From Herbaspirillum rhizosphaerae_A (lineage in GTDB: Bacteria > Pseudomonadota > Gammaproteobacteria > Burkholderiales > Burkholderiaceae_D), in contig NZ_JAQQFR010000010.1 of assembly GCF_046025915.1 (NCBI RefSeq), forward strand, positions 62,001 through 126,000: a stretch of 64,000 nt of DNA. Direction: 5' to 3'. The translations under genes and the position numbers were made by a program. The notes below the pieces were generated by a model that was not told the DNA's origin, did no database searches, and was given only the letters and a program-made list of their open reading frames with translations. Of this stretch, positions 53,152 through 61,920 are shown in pieces. Position 1 is the first letter of the stretch, and each line of letters opens with the position of its first letter.

Positions 53152-54164
53152 GTGCATCCAACTCTGTGCCGACGCTTGAGGTACGTAATCTTCGTACGCA
53201 CTTTTTTACTCCCGGCGGCGTTTTGCCGGCGGTCGACGATGTCTCATTGAAGCTGGAGCGCGGTCGCATTCTCGGCCTGGTGGGTGAATCAGGATCCGGT
53301 AAGACCGTGACCGGTTTTTCCATTCTCGGTTTGCTGGATGCCCCGGGACGTATTGTCGGTGGACAGATTCTGTTCAAGGGACAGGATCTGGTGACGCTGG
53401 ACAAAAAGTCGCTGCGCAGTCTGCAGGGTAATCGCATCGCTATGATCTTCCAGGATCCGATGATGACCCTGAATCCGGTTCTGCGTGTCGAAGCGCAGAT
53501 GATCGACGCCGTACTCGCGCACAGTAAGGTCAGCCGCGACCAGGCACGCCAACTGGCGCGCGATACCCTGGGCATGATGGGTATCGCCAGCCCGGATGAG
53601 CGATTGCAGGCTTATCCGCACCAATTGTCCGGCGGCATGCGTCAGCGCGTGGCCATCGCCATCGCCATGCTGCACAAGCCCGACCTGATCATCGCCGACG
53701 AACCGACCACAGCATTGGACGTGACGATCCAGGCGCAGATTCTGTCGGAAGTGCAAAAGCTGGCGCGCCAGCATGGCACTGCGCTGATCTGGATCACACA
53801 CGATCTCTCGGTGGTGGCGGGGCTGGCGGACGATGTCGCCGTCATGTATTCCGGCCGTATCGTCGAGCAAGGCAAAGTGTCCGACGTGCTCGACCAGCCG
53901 CTGCATCCTTACACGCAAGGTCTGATCGGCAGCCTGCCGAGCAACAACCGCCGTGGCGAACGCCTGCGCCAGATCCCTGGCCTGACGCCGAATTTGCTGC
54001 ACCTGCCGCCGACTTGCGCATTTGCCGCACGTTGCGAACGCGTCAGCGAACAATGCCTCACGCGTCCGGAAATCACGGAGCCGCTGAAGGCGCATTTCGC
54101 GCGCTGCTTCCATCCGGCGGTGCCGCTGGATGCTGCCAATACAGTGGAGCTACGCCATGGATAA
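53148..54164 (+). CDS. oligopeptide-type ABC ATP-binding protein, DppD-like
   Basis: A 338-residue ATPase with Walker A GESGSGKT, Q-loop IFQDPMMTLNPV, signature LSGGMRQRV, Walker B LIIADEPTTALD and H-loop ITHDLSVVAG. A C-terminal oligopeptide-type extension contains four cysteines in LPPTCAFAARCERVSEQCLTRP-type spacing (C at about 283, 288, 295 and later), which in relatives binds an iron-sulfur cluster. ATG 53148 overlaps the permease stop (ATGA) and is preferred over GTG 53139. Confidence 0.9.
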   Translation: MSASNSVPTLEVRNLRTHFFTPGGVLPAVDDVSLKLERGRILGLVGESGSGKTVTGFSILGLLDAPGRIVGGQILFKGQDLVTLDKKSLRSLQGNRIAMIFQDPMMTLNPVLRVEAQMIDAVLAHSKVSRDQARQLARDTLGMMGIASPDERLQAYPHQLSGGMRQRVAIAIAMLHKPDLIIADEPTTALDVTIQAQILSEVQKLARQHGTALIWITHDLSVVAGLADDVAVMYSGRIVEQGKVSDVLDQPLHPYTQGLIGSLPSNNRRGERLRQIPGLTPNLLHLPPTCAFAARCERVSEQCLTRPEITEPLKAHFARCFHPAVPLDAANTVELRHG

Positions 54165-55161
54165 AGTAATCCCTTTGGTGGAAGCGCACCAGGTCGGAAA
54201 ACGTTTCGGAGAACGCAAGCCACGGCCGTTTGAATCACAACTGATCGCACGCGGCTGGATGCGTCCGGCTGCGGTCACGCAAGCACTCGACACGGTCGAC
54301 CTGCACGTTATGCCCGGCGAGGTAGTCGGTCTGGTAGGGGAGTCCGGTTGCGGCAAGTCGACGCTGGGCCGCATCGTCAGTGGGCTGCTGTCGCCGTCGT
54401 CCGGGCAGGTGCTGGTTGATGGCGTTGATCGCAATCAACTCAGCGCACGCGAACAGCACGCCACGCGCCGCAAGGTGCAGATGATTTTTCAGAATCCCTA
54501 CGCCAGCCTCAATCCGCGCCTGCGCGTCGATGAAATCGTCGGCGAAGCTGCGCTGATCCACGGCATGACCGACAAGGCCGGACTCGACGATTACGTCAGT
54601 GCGCAACTGCTGCGTGCCGGGCTTGATCCTGAACTGCGTGATCGCTATCCGCATCAGTTCAGCGGCGGCCAGCGTCAGCGTATCGGTATTGCGCGCGCGC
54701 TGGCGGTACAGCCTCAGATGCTGGTGGCAGACGAGGCAGTGGCGGCGTTGGATGTATCGATTCAGGCGCAAATCCTCAATCTGTTCAGCGACTTGCGTGA
54801 ACAGCTTGGATTAACCTACCTGTTCATCAGTCACGATCTCGGCGTGGTCGAGCACGTCTCCGACCGCGTGGTCATCATGTATCTGGGCCGTATCGTCGAG
54901 AGCGCCGCCGTCGACGAGCTGTTTGCGCGACCGAATCACCCGTACACCCAGGCATTGCTGGCGGAAGTGCCGCGTTTGCAGTCACGCAACAAGTCGTTCA
55001 CGGCAATCAAGGGCGAGATCCCGAGTCCTTTGAATCCACCGCAGGGCTGCCATTTCCATCCGCGCTGTCCGCATGCCATGCCGCGCTGCCGACAGGAGGC
55101 ACCGGCGCTGAAAGAAGTCGCGCCGGGACACTTGAGCGCATGTCATTTGAACGATCAGTAA
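54157..55161 (+). CDS. oligopeptide-type ABC ATP-binding protein, DppF-like
   Basis: A 334-residue ATPase that partners the preceding one. Walker A GESGCGKST, Q-loop IFQNPYASLNPRL, signature FSGGQRQRI. The Walker B reads ADEAVAALD, where the usual form is DEPVSALD, with the catalytic Glu kept but Pro replaced by Ala. The C-terminal cysteine group (GCHFHPRCPHAMPRCRQ) matches the Fe-S region of Dpp/Opp ATPases. ATG 54157 overlaps the DppD-like gene by eight bases and has GTGGAG upstream. Confidence 0.9.
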   Translation: MDKVIPLVEAHQVGKRFGERKPRPFESQLIARGWMRPAAVTQALDTVDLHVMPGEVVGLVGESGCGKSTLGRIVSGLLSPSSGQVLVDGVDRNQLSAREQHATRRKVQMIFQNPYASLNPRLRVDEIVGEAALIHGMTDKAGLDDYVSAQLLRAGLDPELRDRYPHQFSGGQRQRIGIARALAVQPQMLVADEAVAALDVSIQAQILNLFSDLREQLGLTYLFISHDLGVVEHVSDRVVIMYLGRIVESAAVDELFARPNHPYTQALLAEVPRLQSRNKSFTAIKGEIPSPLNPPQGCHFHPRCPHAMPRCRQEAPALKEVAPGHLSACHLNDQ

Positions 55162-55218
55162 AGCATTGCAGCAAGCAACATCGATAACAAGCTTATTCCA
55201 TATCCACCACTACCGAGG

Positions 55219-56805
55219 ATGATGAACATGAAGAAAACCGTACTTTCCAGCCTGCTGGCCGTCGCGCTTCTGGGAACCGCAGCCGTCAATTCAGCCAGCG
55301 CACAAACGCTGAACATCGCATTCGCCGATCCGCTGTCCTCGCTCGATCCACAACTGAACAACCACGCCGGTGACCGCTCCGTCGACCTGCACTTTTGGGA
55401 TTTGCTGGTCGAGAACAATTACAACAAGCTGCAACCAGGCCTGGCTGTCAGCTGGAAAAACATTGATCCGAAAACCTGGGAATTCAAGTTGCGTCCCAAC
55501 GTCAAGTGGCAGGACGGCAAGCCGTTCACCGCAGATGACGTAATCTTCTCCTATCAACGCGCACGCGCCGTTCCGGGTAGCGTGGCGACTTTCGCCGGCT
55601 ATCTGCGCACTGTGGAATCGGTGACCGCCAAAGATCCGCTGACCTTGATCATCAAGACCAATATTGCCAATCCAGACCTGCCGCTGAACCTGGCATCCGT
55701 GCATATCGTCAGCAAGCACGTTGGAGAGAAGTCGCAAACCGAGAACTACAACAGCGGCGCCGCCATGGTTGGCAGCGGCCCGTACAAGTATGTTTCCTAT
55801 ACGCCGGGCGACCGCGTCATCATGGAACGCAACAATGACTACTGGGGCCAGAAGCAAATCTGGGAAAAGGTTAATTACCGCTACATCAACAACGCCGCTG
55901 CACGTACCGCCGCGCTGCTGTCGGGTGACGTCGATGTGATCGACAAAGTATCGGTGTCGGATCTGGCCAAGTTGAAGCAATCGCCGAACGTCAAGGTGTT
56001 CCCATACAACGGCCTGCGCGTGTTGTTGCTGCAACCAAGTTTCCATGAGGGCCCGAGCCCGTACATTACCGACAACAACGGCAAGCAGCTGGACAAGAAT
56101 CCATTGCTGGATGCCCGTGTGCGCAAAGCATTGTCGCTGGCGATCAATCGTAAGGCGCTGGTTGACCGCATCCTGCAAGGCGCAGCGACCGAAGCCAATC
56201 AATGGATGCCGGCTGATACCTTTGGCTACAATCCTGACATCAAGAACATCCCGAACGATGTGAACCAAGCCAAGAAGCTGCTGGCTGATGCCGGCTTCCC
56301 GCAAGGCTTCAAGCTGACCATCCACGTACCGAACGACCGCTATCCGCAAGCACCTGAGACCATGCAAGCCGTGGCGCAATTCTGGACTCGCATCGGTGTG
56401 AAGACACAAGTAGAAGTATTGCCATGGGCCTCGTACTCAGCACGTGCCAACAAGAATGAGTTTGCCGTCAGCGTGCTGGCATGGGGCAACGGCACCGGTG
56501 AAGCCAGCTATGCGCTGGTGAACGTGTTGGCGACTGTCGACGCCAAGAAGGGTCTGGGCGCTTCCAACTGGAATCATTACAGCAATCCGGCTATCGACAA
56601 GGCGCTGGCCGATTCGACTGCAGAATTCGATGCAGCCAAGCGTGAAGCGATCCTGCGCAATGCAGCCAAGATCGTCTCCGACGACGCCGGCGTCATTCCG
56701 CTGTATCACTATCAAAACATCTGGGCGGCAAAGAAAGGCTTGAAGGTCACACCGGCCAGCAGCGATCGCACCACCGCGATGATGGTGACGCAGGACAAGA
56801 AGTAA
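55219..56805 (+). CDS. peptide/opine-type ABC substrate-binding protein
   Basis: A 528-residue periplasmic binding protein of family 5 (Dpp/Opp/NikA). It has a Sec signal (KKTVLSSLLAVALLGTAAV, cleavage near ASAQ at about residue 30). The mature part shows DPLSSLDPQLNNHAGD, WEFKLRPNVKWQDGKPFTADDVIFSYQRA and VRKALSLAINRKALVDRIL, all typical. Ligand not known; di/tripeptides, opines, glutathione-like compounds and metal complexes are all handled by this family. It follows the DppF-like gene by 57 bases and completes the importer. I recall a TIGR04028-type (KPN_01854) family for loci of this composition, but membership is not checked. Confidence 0.88.
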   Translation: MMNMKKTVLSSLLAVALLGTAAVNSASAQTLNIAFADPLSSLDPQLNNHAGDRSVDLHFWDLLVENNYNKLQPGLAVSWKNIDPKTWEFKLRPNVKWQDGKPFTADDVIFSYQRARAVPGSVATFAGYLRTVESVTAKDPLTLIIKTNIANPDLPLNLASVHIVSKHVGEKSQTENYNSGAAMVGSGPYKYVSYTPGDRVIMERNNDYWGQKQIWEKVNYRYINNAAARTAALLSGDVDVIDKVSVSDLAKLKQSPNVKVFPYNGLRVLLLQPSFHEGPSPYITDNNGKQLDKNPLLDARVRKALSLAINRKALVDRILQGAATEANQWMPADTFGYNPDIKNIPNDVNQAKKLLADAGFPQGFKLTIHVPNDRYPQAPETMQAVAQFWTRIGVKTQVEVLPWASYSARANKNEFAVSVLAWGNGTGEASYALVNVLATVDAKKGLGASNWNHYSNPAIDKALADSTAEFDAAKREAILRNAAKIVSDDAGVIPLYHYQNIWAAKKGLKVTPASSDRTTAMMVTQDKK

Positions 56806-56830
56806 TTTTTGCAATCGAGGAAGTAACAGT

Positions 56831-58174
56831 ATGGCTACCTTGAATGTTTCCGTTACGCCCGCCGATGACCTGATCGATGTGCCGCGCCGCATCGTCGTCA
56901 CCGGCGCGGTGCCGGGCGAGCTGGTGCAGGTTTCCAGCAGCACCTTGCGTGCCGGCGCCAACTGGCAGAGCAGCGCGCGCTTTGTCGCCGATGCGGCAGG
57001 TCACGTCGATCTGTCGCTGGCGCCGGCGGTGGAAGGCAGCTATGCCGGAATTTCGGCGATGGGCTTGCTGTGGTCACAACAGCCGGAGCAAGAGGGCAAG
57101 CGCGAGCAGTTTCATCCGGACGTGCAACAGCCGTTGATGACGACTGTGCATGCCAGCGCCGCCTGCGGAGAGGCCGACACCGTTCTGGTGCAGCGTCTTT
57201 GCGCCGACGGCGTGACACGCAGGGAAGTGCGCGAGCAGGGGCTGGTGGGCACGCTGTTTATGCCACCAGTATCGGCCGGTTCGGGACCTCATCCAGCCGT
57301 CATGATCCTTAATGGTTCGGGCGGCGGCATCAACGAGCCGCGTGCTGCTTTGTATGCGTCGCGTGGCTATGCGGCTTTTGCGCTGGCATATTTCAAGGCT
57401 CCGGGATTGTCGGACTACATCTCCAATACGCCGCTGGAATATTTTGAAAAAGGCCTGGACTGGCTGCGTACCACCGTCAAGCCTCTGCACGATTTCGTCG
57501 CCATCAGCGGCCAGTCGCGCGGCGGCGAGCTGGTGCTGTTGCTGGGTGCTACCTTCCCGGAAAAGGTCTCGGCTGTGCTGGCGTATGTTCCTAGTGCGCT
57601 AGTGCACAGCGGCCAGAACGCCTGCGATCCGGCCGTCGGACGGGAAGGCCCGACCTGGCTCTTGAACGGCAAGCCACTGACTCACCAATGGGAAAACAAC
57701 CGTCACGCCAGTTGGGTGCCGTTTGACGAAGGCCCGCCGCCGCATCGTCATGCACTGGCCATGCTGACTGCCTTGCAGGACAAAGATGCAGTGGCGAAGG
57801 CGCGCATCCATGTGGAAAACATCCAGTCTCCGGTGTTGCTGTTCTCAGCGACCGACGACGGCTCATGGCCGTCCAGCGTGTATGCGCGGATGGTCAGCGA
57901 CAAGCTGGTGGAAGTCGCACATCCGCATGCGGTGGAGTGGCACGATTATCAGGACGCAGGTCATGCGATTCTGTTTCCGTATGTGCCGACGACGCAGATC
58001 AGCTACGCCCATCCGGTTTCCAAACGCATCAGCACCGGCGGCGGATTGCCTGCCGCCAACGCGCATGCCGACCATCACTCATGGCAGCACGCGCAGCAAT
58101 TTTTACGGAATGCCATTGCTCAGAAAAAACTGAAACAAGAGCGGGCATCCCTCACTCGAAAGGAAGTTTCATGA
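56831..58174 (+). CDS. BAAT/acyl-CoA thioesterase-like alpha/beta hydrolase
   Basis: A 447-residue protein combining an N-terminal beta-rich Bile_Hydr_Trans-like domain (residues 1-130) with a C-terminal alpha/beta hydrolase (about 140-430). In place of the cysteine of bile-acid transferases it has Ser229 in ISGQSRGG, with a late aspartate (FSATDDG) and histidine (QDAGHAILFP), so hydrolysis of a thioester, ester or amide is expected. GAGGAAGTAACAG is upstream of the ATG. It is 25 bases after the binding-protein gene and overlaps the CMD gene by four bases, hence part of the operon. Confidence 0.83.
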   Translation: MATLNVSVTPADDLIDVPRRIVVTGAVPGELVQVSSSTLRAGANWQSSARFVADAAGHVDLSLAPAVEGSYAGISAMGLLWSQQPEQEGKREQFHPDVQQPLMTTVHASAACGEADTVLVQRLCADGVTRREVREQGLVGTLFMPPVSAGSGPHPAVMILNGSGGGINEPRAALYASRGYAAFALAYFKAPGLSDYISNTPLEYFEKGLDWLRTTVKPLHDFVAISGQSRGGELVLLLGATFPEKVSAVLAYVPSALVHSGQNACDPAVGREGPTWLLNGKPLTHQWENNRHASWVPFDEGPPPHRHALAMLTALQDKDAVAKARIHVENIQSPVLLFSATDDGSWPSSVYARMVSDKLVEVAHPHAVEWHDYQDAGHAILFPYVPTTQISYAHPVSKRISTGGGLPAANAHADHHSWQHAQQFLRNAIAQKKLKQERASLTRKEVS

Positions 58175-58692
58175 CAACGCAAGTGGAATACAACATCGAC
58201 AACGATGTCATCGACAAGCTGGTCGGCTTGCAAGCCGGCAGCAATCTTCACGCCTTGCGTCACCAGCGCGAGAAAGTTGCAGTGGCAACCCAAGGCAGCT
58301 ACGACACACTGTTTGATCCGGCGCTGGAAGGTATTGGTCTCGACGAACGCCTGCTGGTTGCGCTGTATGCCTGCCGTCTGGCCGGTGCGACGGATGTGGC
58401 GGCGCATTACCGTGCGCGTCTGGAAGCGCTGCCTGCGGATGCCGCACAACTGGCCGTCGCCGCCTCCGGTGAACCGGAGCAATTACCGGCAGGTCGTCTG
58501 CGCGCGATGTTGATCTTTACTCGCGCCTTGACCGAACGCCCGGTCGAAGGCGACAAAGCCGCGCTGCATACCTTGCCTGCCGCAGGCATCAGCACGCCCG
58601 CAGTAGTGGCCTTGTCGCAACTGATCGCCTTCGTCTCCTATCAGATCCGCGTTGTCGCCGGTCTGAAGGCGATGAAATTGGCAAGTAACTGA
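58171..58692 (+). CDS. CMD-domain (carboxymuconolactone decarboxylase-fold) protein without CxxC
   Basis: A 173-residue, helical CMD-fold protein (the TIGR04029/Avi_7170-like type, as I recall; not checked). The motif helix is ALYACRLAGATDVAAHYRARL: one cysteine and the histidine remain, but the second cysteine of the CxxC found in redox-active AhpD proteins is missing. AAAGGAAG lies before ATG 58171, which overlaps the hydrolase stop (ATGA). A long frame upstream of this start reads through the hydrolase gene and is not used. It may be a partner subunit for the next gene. Confidence 0.82.
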   Translation: MTTQVEYNIDNDVIDKLVGLQAGSNLHALRHQREKVAVATQGSYDTLFDPALEGIGLDERLLVALYACRLAGATDVAAHYRARLEALPADAAQLAVAASGEPEQLPAGRLRAMLIFTRALTERPVEGDKAALHTLPAAGISTPAVVALSQLIAFVSYQIRVVAGLKAMKLASN

Positions 58693-58715
58693 GCTGCACT
58701 GAGATCGGAGAAACC

Positions 58716-59306
58716 ATGAGCACCATCATCAAATCGCACGGCTTCACCAACGAAGTACTTGAGTGGGACGCCTGGCTCGATGTCATTGATATCGAAAAAG
58801 CGACCGAAGACCAGATCAAGGTTCTGGAAGAAAGCCATCCCAAGGCCAAGACGTCGGATTACTACCTGTTCCTTGGCCATCAGCCGGAAATCCTGCGCCA
58901 GCGTTCTGCCGCGTTCAACGCCATCATGTACGCGCCGGGCGGCATGTCGCGCGCCGAGCGTGAACTTGGCTCCATGGTCGTGTCGCGCATCAACGGCTGC
59001 GTCTACTGCGCATCGGTGCATGCCCAACGCTTTGAGCAGCTGGCCAAACGCAACGACACTGTGCAGCAGGTATTCGACGATCCGTACACGGCAGGCGTCG
59101 ATGCCCGTGAAAAAGCCATCTCGCAGTTTTCCATCGATCTGACCAAGTACCCCAACGACATCAATCCCGCCAACATCCAGGCGCTCAAGGACGTCGGTCT
59201 GAACGAGCAGGAAATCCTCGACCTGATTCATTCGGTTGCGATCTTTGCCTGGGCCAACCGCCTGATGTTGAATCTGGGTGAGCCGGTTTTTCCGGCTTCG
59301 GAATAA
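58716..59306 (+). CDS. AhpD-like alkylhydroperoxidase-domain protein with CxxC
   Basis: A 196-residue protein of the AhpD/CMD family (the TIGR04030/Avi_7169-like type, as I recall). The catalytic site is intact: NGCVYCASVHAQRF with Cys95, Cys98 and His102, preceded by LGSMVVSRI, as in peroxidases that pass electrons to peroxides through a CxxC dithiol. GAGATCGGAG stands before the ATG. It lies 23 bases after the CMD gene and 28 before the GcvH-like carrier. AhpD of Mycobacterium is reduced by lipoyl protein; that link makes the next gene notable. Confidence 0.87.
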   Translation: MSTIIKSHGFTNEVLEWDAWLDVIDIEKATEDQIKVLEESHPKAKTSDYYLFLGHQPEILRQRSAAFNAIMYAPGGMSRAERELGSMVVSRINGCVYCASVHAQRFEQLAKRNDTVQQVFDDPYTAGVDAREKAISQFSIDLTKYPNDINPANIQALKDVGLNEQEILDLIHSVAIFAWANRLMLNLGEPVFPASE

Positions 59307-59334
59307 GCGAAGCACATCACAACAGGAGACAAAC

Positions 59335-59712
59335 ATGTTGATACCCGACAATCTGGTTTACGCCGACACGCACGAATGGATCAGACAGGAAGAAGACGGC
59401 TCGCTGACGATCGGCATCACCGATTTCGGCCAGGACCAGTTGGGGCCGCTGGTGTATGTGCAGACGCCGGATGTCGGCAGCGTGCTTAAGCGCGGCGCCG
59501 ATGCCGGTGTGGTCGAATCCAACAAAACCGCATCTGATGTCCATGCGCCGGTGGAGGGCGAAGTGCTTGCCGTCAATACGGTACTGGCCAATACGCCGGA
59601 GGCGATTAACGAAGCGCCTTACGAGCAGTGGATCTTCAAGCTGCGGCCGTTGACGGCGTTCGATGAGTCGGCGTTTTTGGATGCTGCGGCGTATACGAAG
59701 ATGATCGGCTGA
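59335..59712 (+). CDS. GcvH-like lipoyl carrier protein, orphan
   Basis: A 125-residue protein of the glycine cleavage H-protein family. NLVYADTHEWI at the start, TIGITDFGQDQLGPLVYVQTP and the lipoylation site VESNKTASDVHAPVEGEV (lysine 64) are all in place, so lipoyl attachment is expected. No gcvT, gcvP or lipoate genes are nearby; the neighbours are an AhpD-like protein and a CMD protein. ATG 59335 has AGGAG upstream; an earlier in-frame ATG at 59278 lies inside the previous gene. It is the last gene of the operon. A dedicated redox or carrier role is likelier than glycine cleavage. Confidence 0.86.
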   Translation: MLIPDNLVYADTHEWIRQEEDGSLTIGITDFGQDQLGPLVYVQTPDVGSVLKRGADAGVVESNKTASDVHAPVEGEVLAVNTVLANTPEAINEAPYEQWIFKLRPLTAFDESAFLDAAAYTKMIG

Positions 59713-59811
59713 TTTTTTCAGCGTCACAAAAAACCGTAGTTTGCAGTCGGCATGCAGTGTGTTCTTGAGTGTTGATGTCGTTGGTATAAATGCGTGCTGG
59801 TCTTTTACATT

Positions 59812-61920
59812 CTATTTCCACATGCCGCGCATGCGTGCCGCCACATCGACGCGCATTTGCTTTGCATCGGGACGCCCGCTTGGGCCAACGGCGACCACCG
59901 GCCATGCGCTGCTGGAAAAATGCGGCAGTATTCCAGGGGGAATGAAGCGAGTGCGTGATGCGTACACATGGCGATCGCCTTGGGCATGCTGGCCGCCGGT
60001 GAAGAACTTTTGCGGCACCATCAGATGCAAGTCATCTTTGGCGCGTGTCATGGCGACATAGAGAAGCCGGCGTTCTTCTTCGATCTCGTCGGTGCTGCCG
60101 GTGGCAAGATCGGCGGGGATACAGCCATCGACTACGTTGAGAACATAGACCGATTTCCATTCCTGTCCTTTGGAGGAATGGATGGTCGACAGGATCAGAT
60201 AGTCTTCATCGAGCAAGGGAATGCCAGATTGATCGCTGGTCGCGTCCGGAGGATCCAGCGTCAGTTCGGTGAGAAAACGTTCGCGAGACGGGTAGCCGGA
60301 GGCGATCTGTTCCAGTTGCAGCAAGTCGGCCTGGCGCGTGGTGGCGTCTTCGTGATGACGTTCCAGATGCGGCGCATACCAGCTGCGTGCATGCCCGATT
60401 TCAGCGGGCCAGCCGGTCTTACCTTGCGCCATGAATTGCAGCACGTTGACGAAGGTGCTCCAGTCATCGCCGGCGCGCGGCGGTGCGGGCAGGGTGGACA
60501 AGGCGGCAATCGGATCAGCATGCGTCGACATGGCGTCGAGTACTTTTTGCGCCGAGCCGGGGCCGACACCCGGCAGCAATTGCATCAGGCGAAAGCCTGC
60601 TACGCGGTCGCGGGGATTCTGCACGAAGCGCAGCATCGCCAGCATATCCTTGACATGGGCACTGTCGAGAAACTTGAGTCCGCCGAATTTGACGAAGGGG
60701 ATGTTACGACGTACCAGTTCGATTTCCAGCGGGCCGCTGTGATCGGAGGCGCGAAACAGCACAGCTTGTTCTTTGAGCGTGCTGCCGGCTTCGCGATTTT
60801 CCAGCACGCGCTCGACGATGTAACGCGCCTGATCGGCTTCATCGCGCACAGATACCAGATGTGGCTTGTCGTCGGAAGTGCGTTCGGTCCAGAGATTCTT
60901 TGTGAAGCGTTCGAGCGCCTTGTCGATGACGCTGTTGGCGGCGGCAAGAATGGGTTGCGTTGAACGATAGTTGCGGTCGAGCGTGACGATGTCGGCCGGT
61001 GGGTCAAAAGCGCGCGGGAAGTCGAGGATGTTGCGTACTGTGGCCGCGCGGAAAGAATAGATTGCCTGGGCGTCATCGCCGACCACGGTCAGACCGCGGC
61101 CATCGGGCTTCAGCGCCAGCAGGATGGAGGATTGCAGTCGATTGGTATCCTGATATTCATCCACCAGCACATGATCGAAGCGGGCGCCGATGTCGTCGGC
61201 CAGCATGCGGTCTTCGATGGTCTGGGCCCAGTACAGCAGCAGGTCGTCGTAGTCGAGTACGTTATGCGCTTGCTTGGCTTCGACGTAGGTGCCGAAGAGC
61301 GTACGTAATTGCGTTTCCCATTCGGCACACCATGGGAAGACCTTGTGCAGGATACTGTCGAGCGGAGCCTCAGAGTTGACCACACGTGAGTAAATGGCGA
61401 GGCAGGTGGCTTTGAGCGGGAAGCGTTTTTCTGTCTTGGACAAGCCCAGTTCGTGCCGCACCAGATTCATCAGATCGGCAGAATCCTCGCGGTCATGGAT
61501 GGAGAAATTGGGATCAAGACCGATCTGGTCAGCATATTGGCGCAACAATTGCGCACCAATGCCGTGGAAGGTGCCGGCCCACGACAGTGCATCGGCCATG
61601 ATGCGGCCGTTGGCACCCATTGCTTCACCGCAAATGCGCTGCACGCGGCGGGTCATTTCGGCGGCGGCACGGCGTGAAAAGGTCATGAGCAAAATGCGGC
61701 GCGGATCGGCGCCGTTGACGATCAGATGCGCGACGCGATGCGCCAGCGTGTTGGTCTTGCCGGATCCGGCGCCGGCAATTACCAGCAAAGGGCGGGCAGG
61801 TATTACATCGCGTTGTCCGGGCGTGATACCGAATTCCACCGCCTGACGTTGTTCGGCATTGAGCTTTTCCAAATAATCGACGTTCATCTTTGCTTGTCTT
61901 GGCGCGCGTGAGTAATTCAT
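59812..61920 (-). CDS. UvrD/Rep-family ATP-dependent DNA helicase
   Basis: A superfamily 1A helicase of about 702 residues. Motifs in order: Q-motif LNAEQRQAVE, Walker A GAGSGKTNT, Ia TFSRRAAAEM, II VDEYQDTN, III VGDDAQAIYSFR, IV LDRNYRS, V STIHSSKGQEW, VI LLYVAMTRAKDDL. It unwinds DNA 3' to 5' and probably serves in repair or recombination. ATG 61920 and ATG 61887 are both possible; neither has a clear ribosome site, and the conserved part starts just after the second. The C-terminal half is shorter than in UvrD, with no Tudor-like end. It stands alone, convergent with the GcvH-like gene. Confidence 0.9.
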   Translation of the reverse strand: MNYSRAPRQAKMNVDYLEKLNAEQRQAVEFGITPGQRDVIPARPLLVIAGAGSGKTNTLAHRVAHLIVNGADPRRILLMTFSRRAAAEMTRRVQRICGEAMGANGRIMADALSWAGTFHGIGAQLLRQYADQIGLDPNFSIHDREDSADLMNLVRHELGLSKTEKRFPLKATCLAIYSRVVNSEAPLDSILHKVFPWCAEWETQLRTLFGTYVEAKQAHNVLDYDDLLLYWAQTIEDRMLADDIGARFDHVLVDEYQDTNRLQSSILLALKPDGRGLTVVGDDAQAIYSFRAATVRNILDFPRAFDPPADIVTLDRNYRSTQPILAAANSVIDKALERFTKNLWTERTSDDKPHLVSVRDEADQARYIVERVLENREAGSTLKEQAVLFRASDHSGPLEIELVRRNIPFVKFGGLKFLDSAHVKDMLAMLRFVQNPRDRVAGFRLMQLLPGVGPGSAQKVLDAMSTHADPIAALSTLPAPPRAGDDWSTFVNVLQFMAQGKTGWPAEIGHARSWYAPHLERHHEDATTRQADLLQLEQIASGYPSRERFLTELTLDPPDATSDQSGIPLLDEDYLILSTIHSSKGQEWKSVYVLNVVDGCIPADLATGSTDEIEEERRLLYVAMTRAKDDLHLMVPQKFFTGGQHAQGDRHVYASRTRFIPPGILPHFSSSAWPVVAVGPSGRPDAKQMRVDVAARMRGMWK

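Noticed and set aside
55291..56409. 372-codon open frame on the minus strand
   Set aside because: Antisense to the family 5 binding-protein gene; composition is that of a shadow frame.
59968..60963. 331-codon open frame on the plus strand
   Set aside because: It runs antisense through the helicase gene, whose SF1 motifs are intact.
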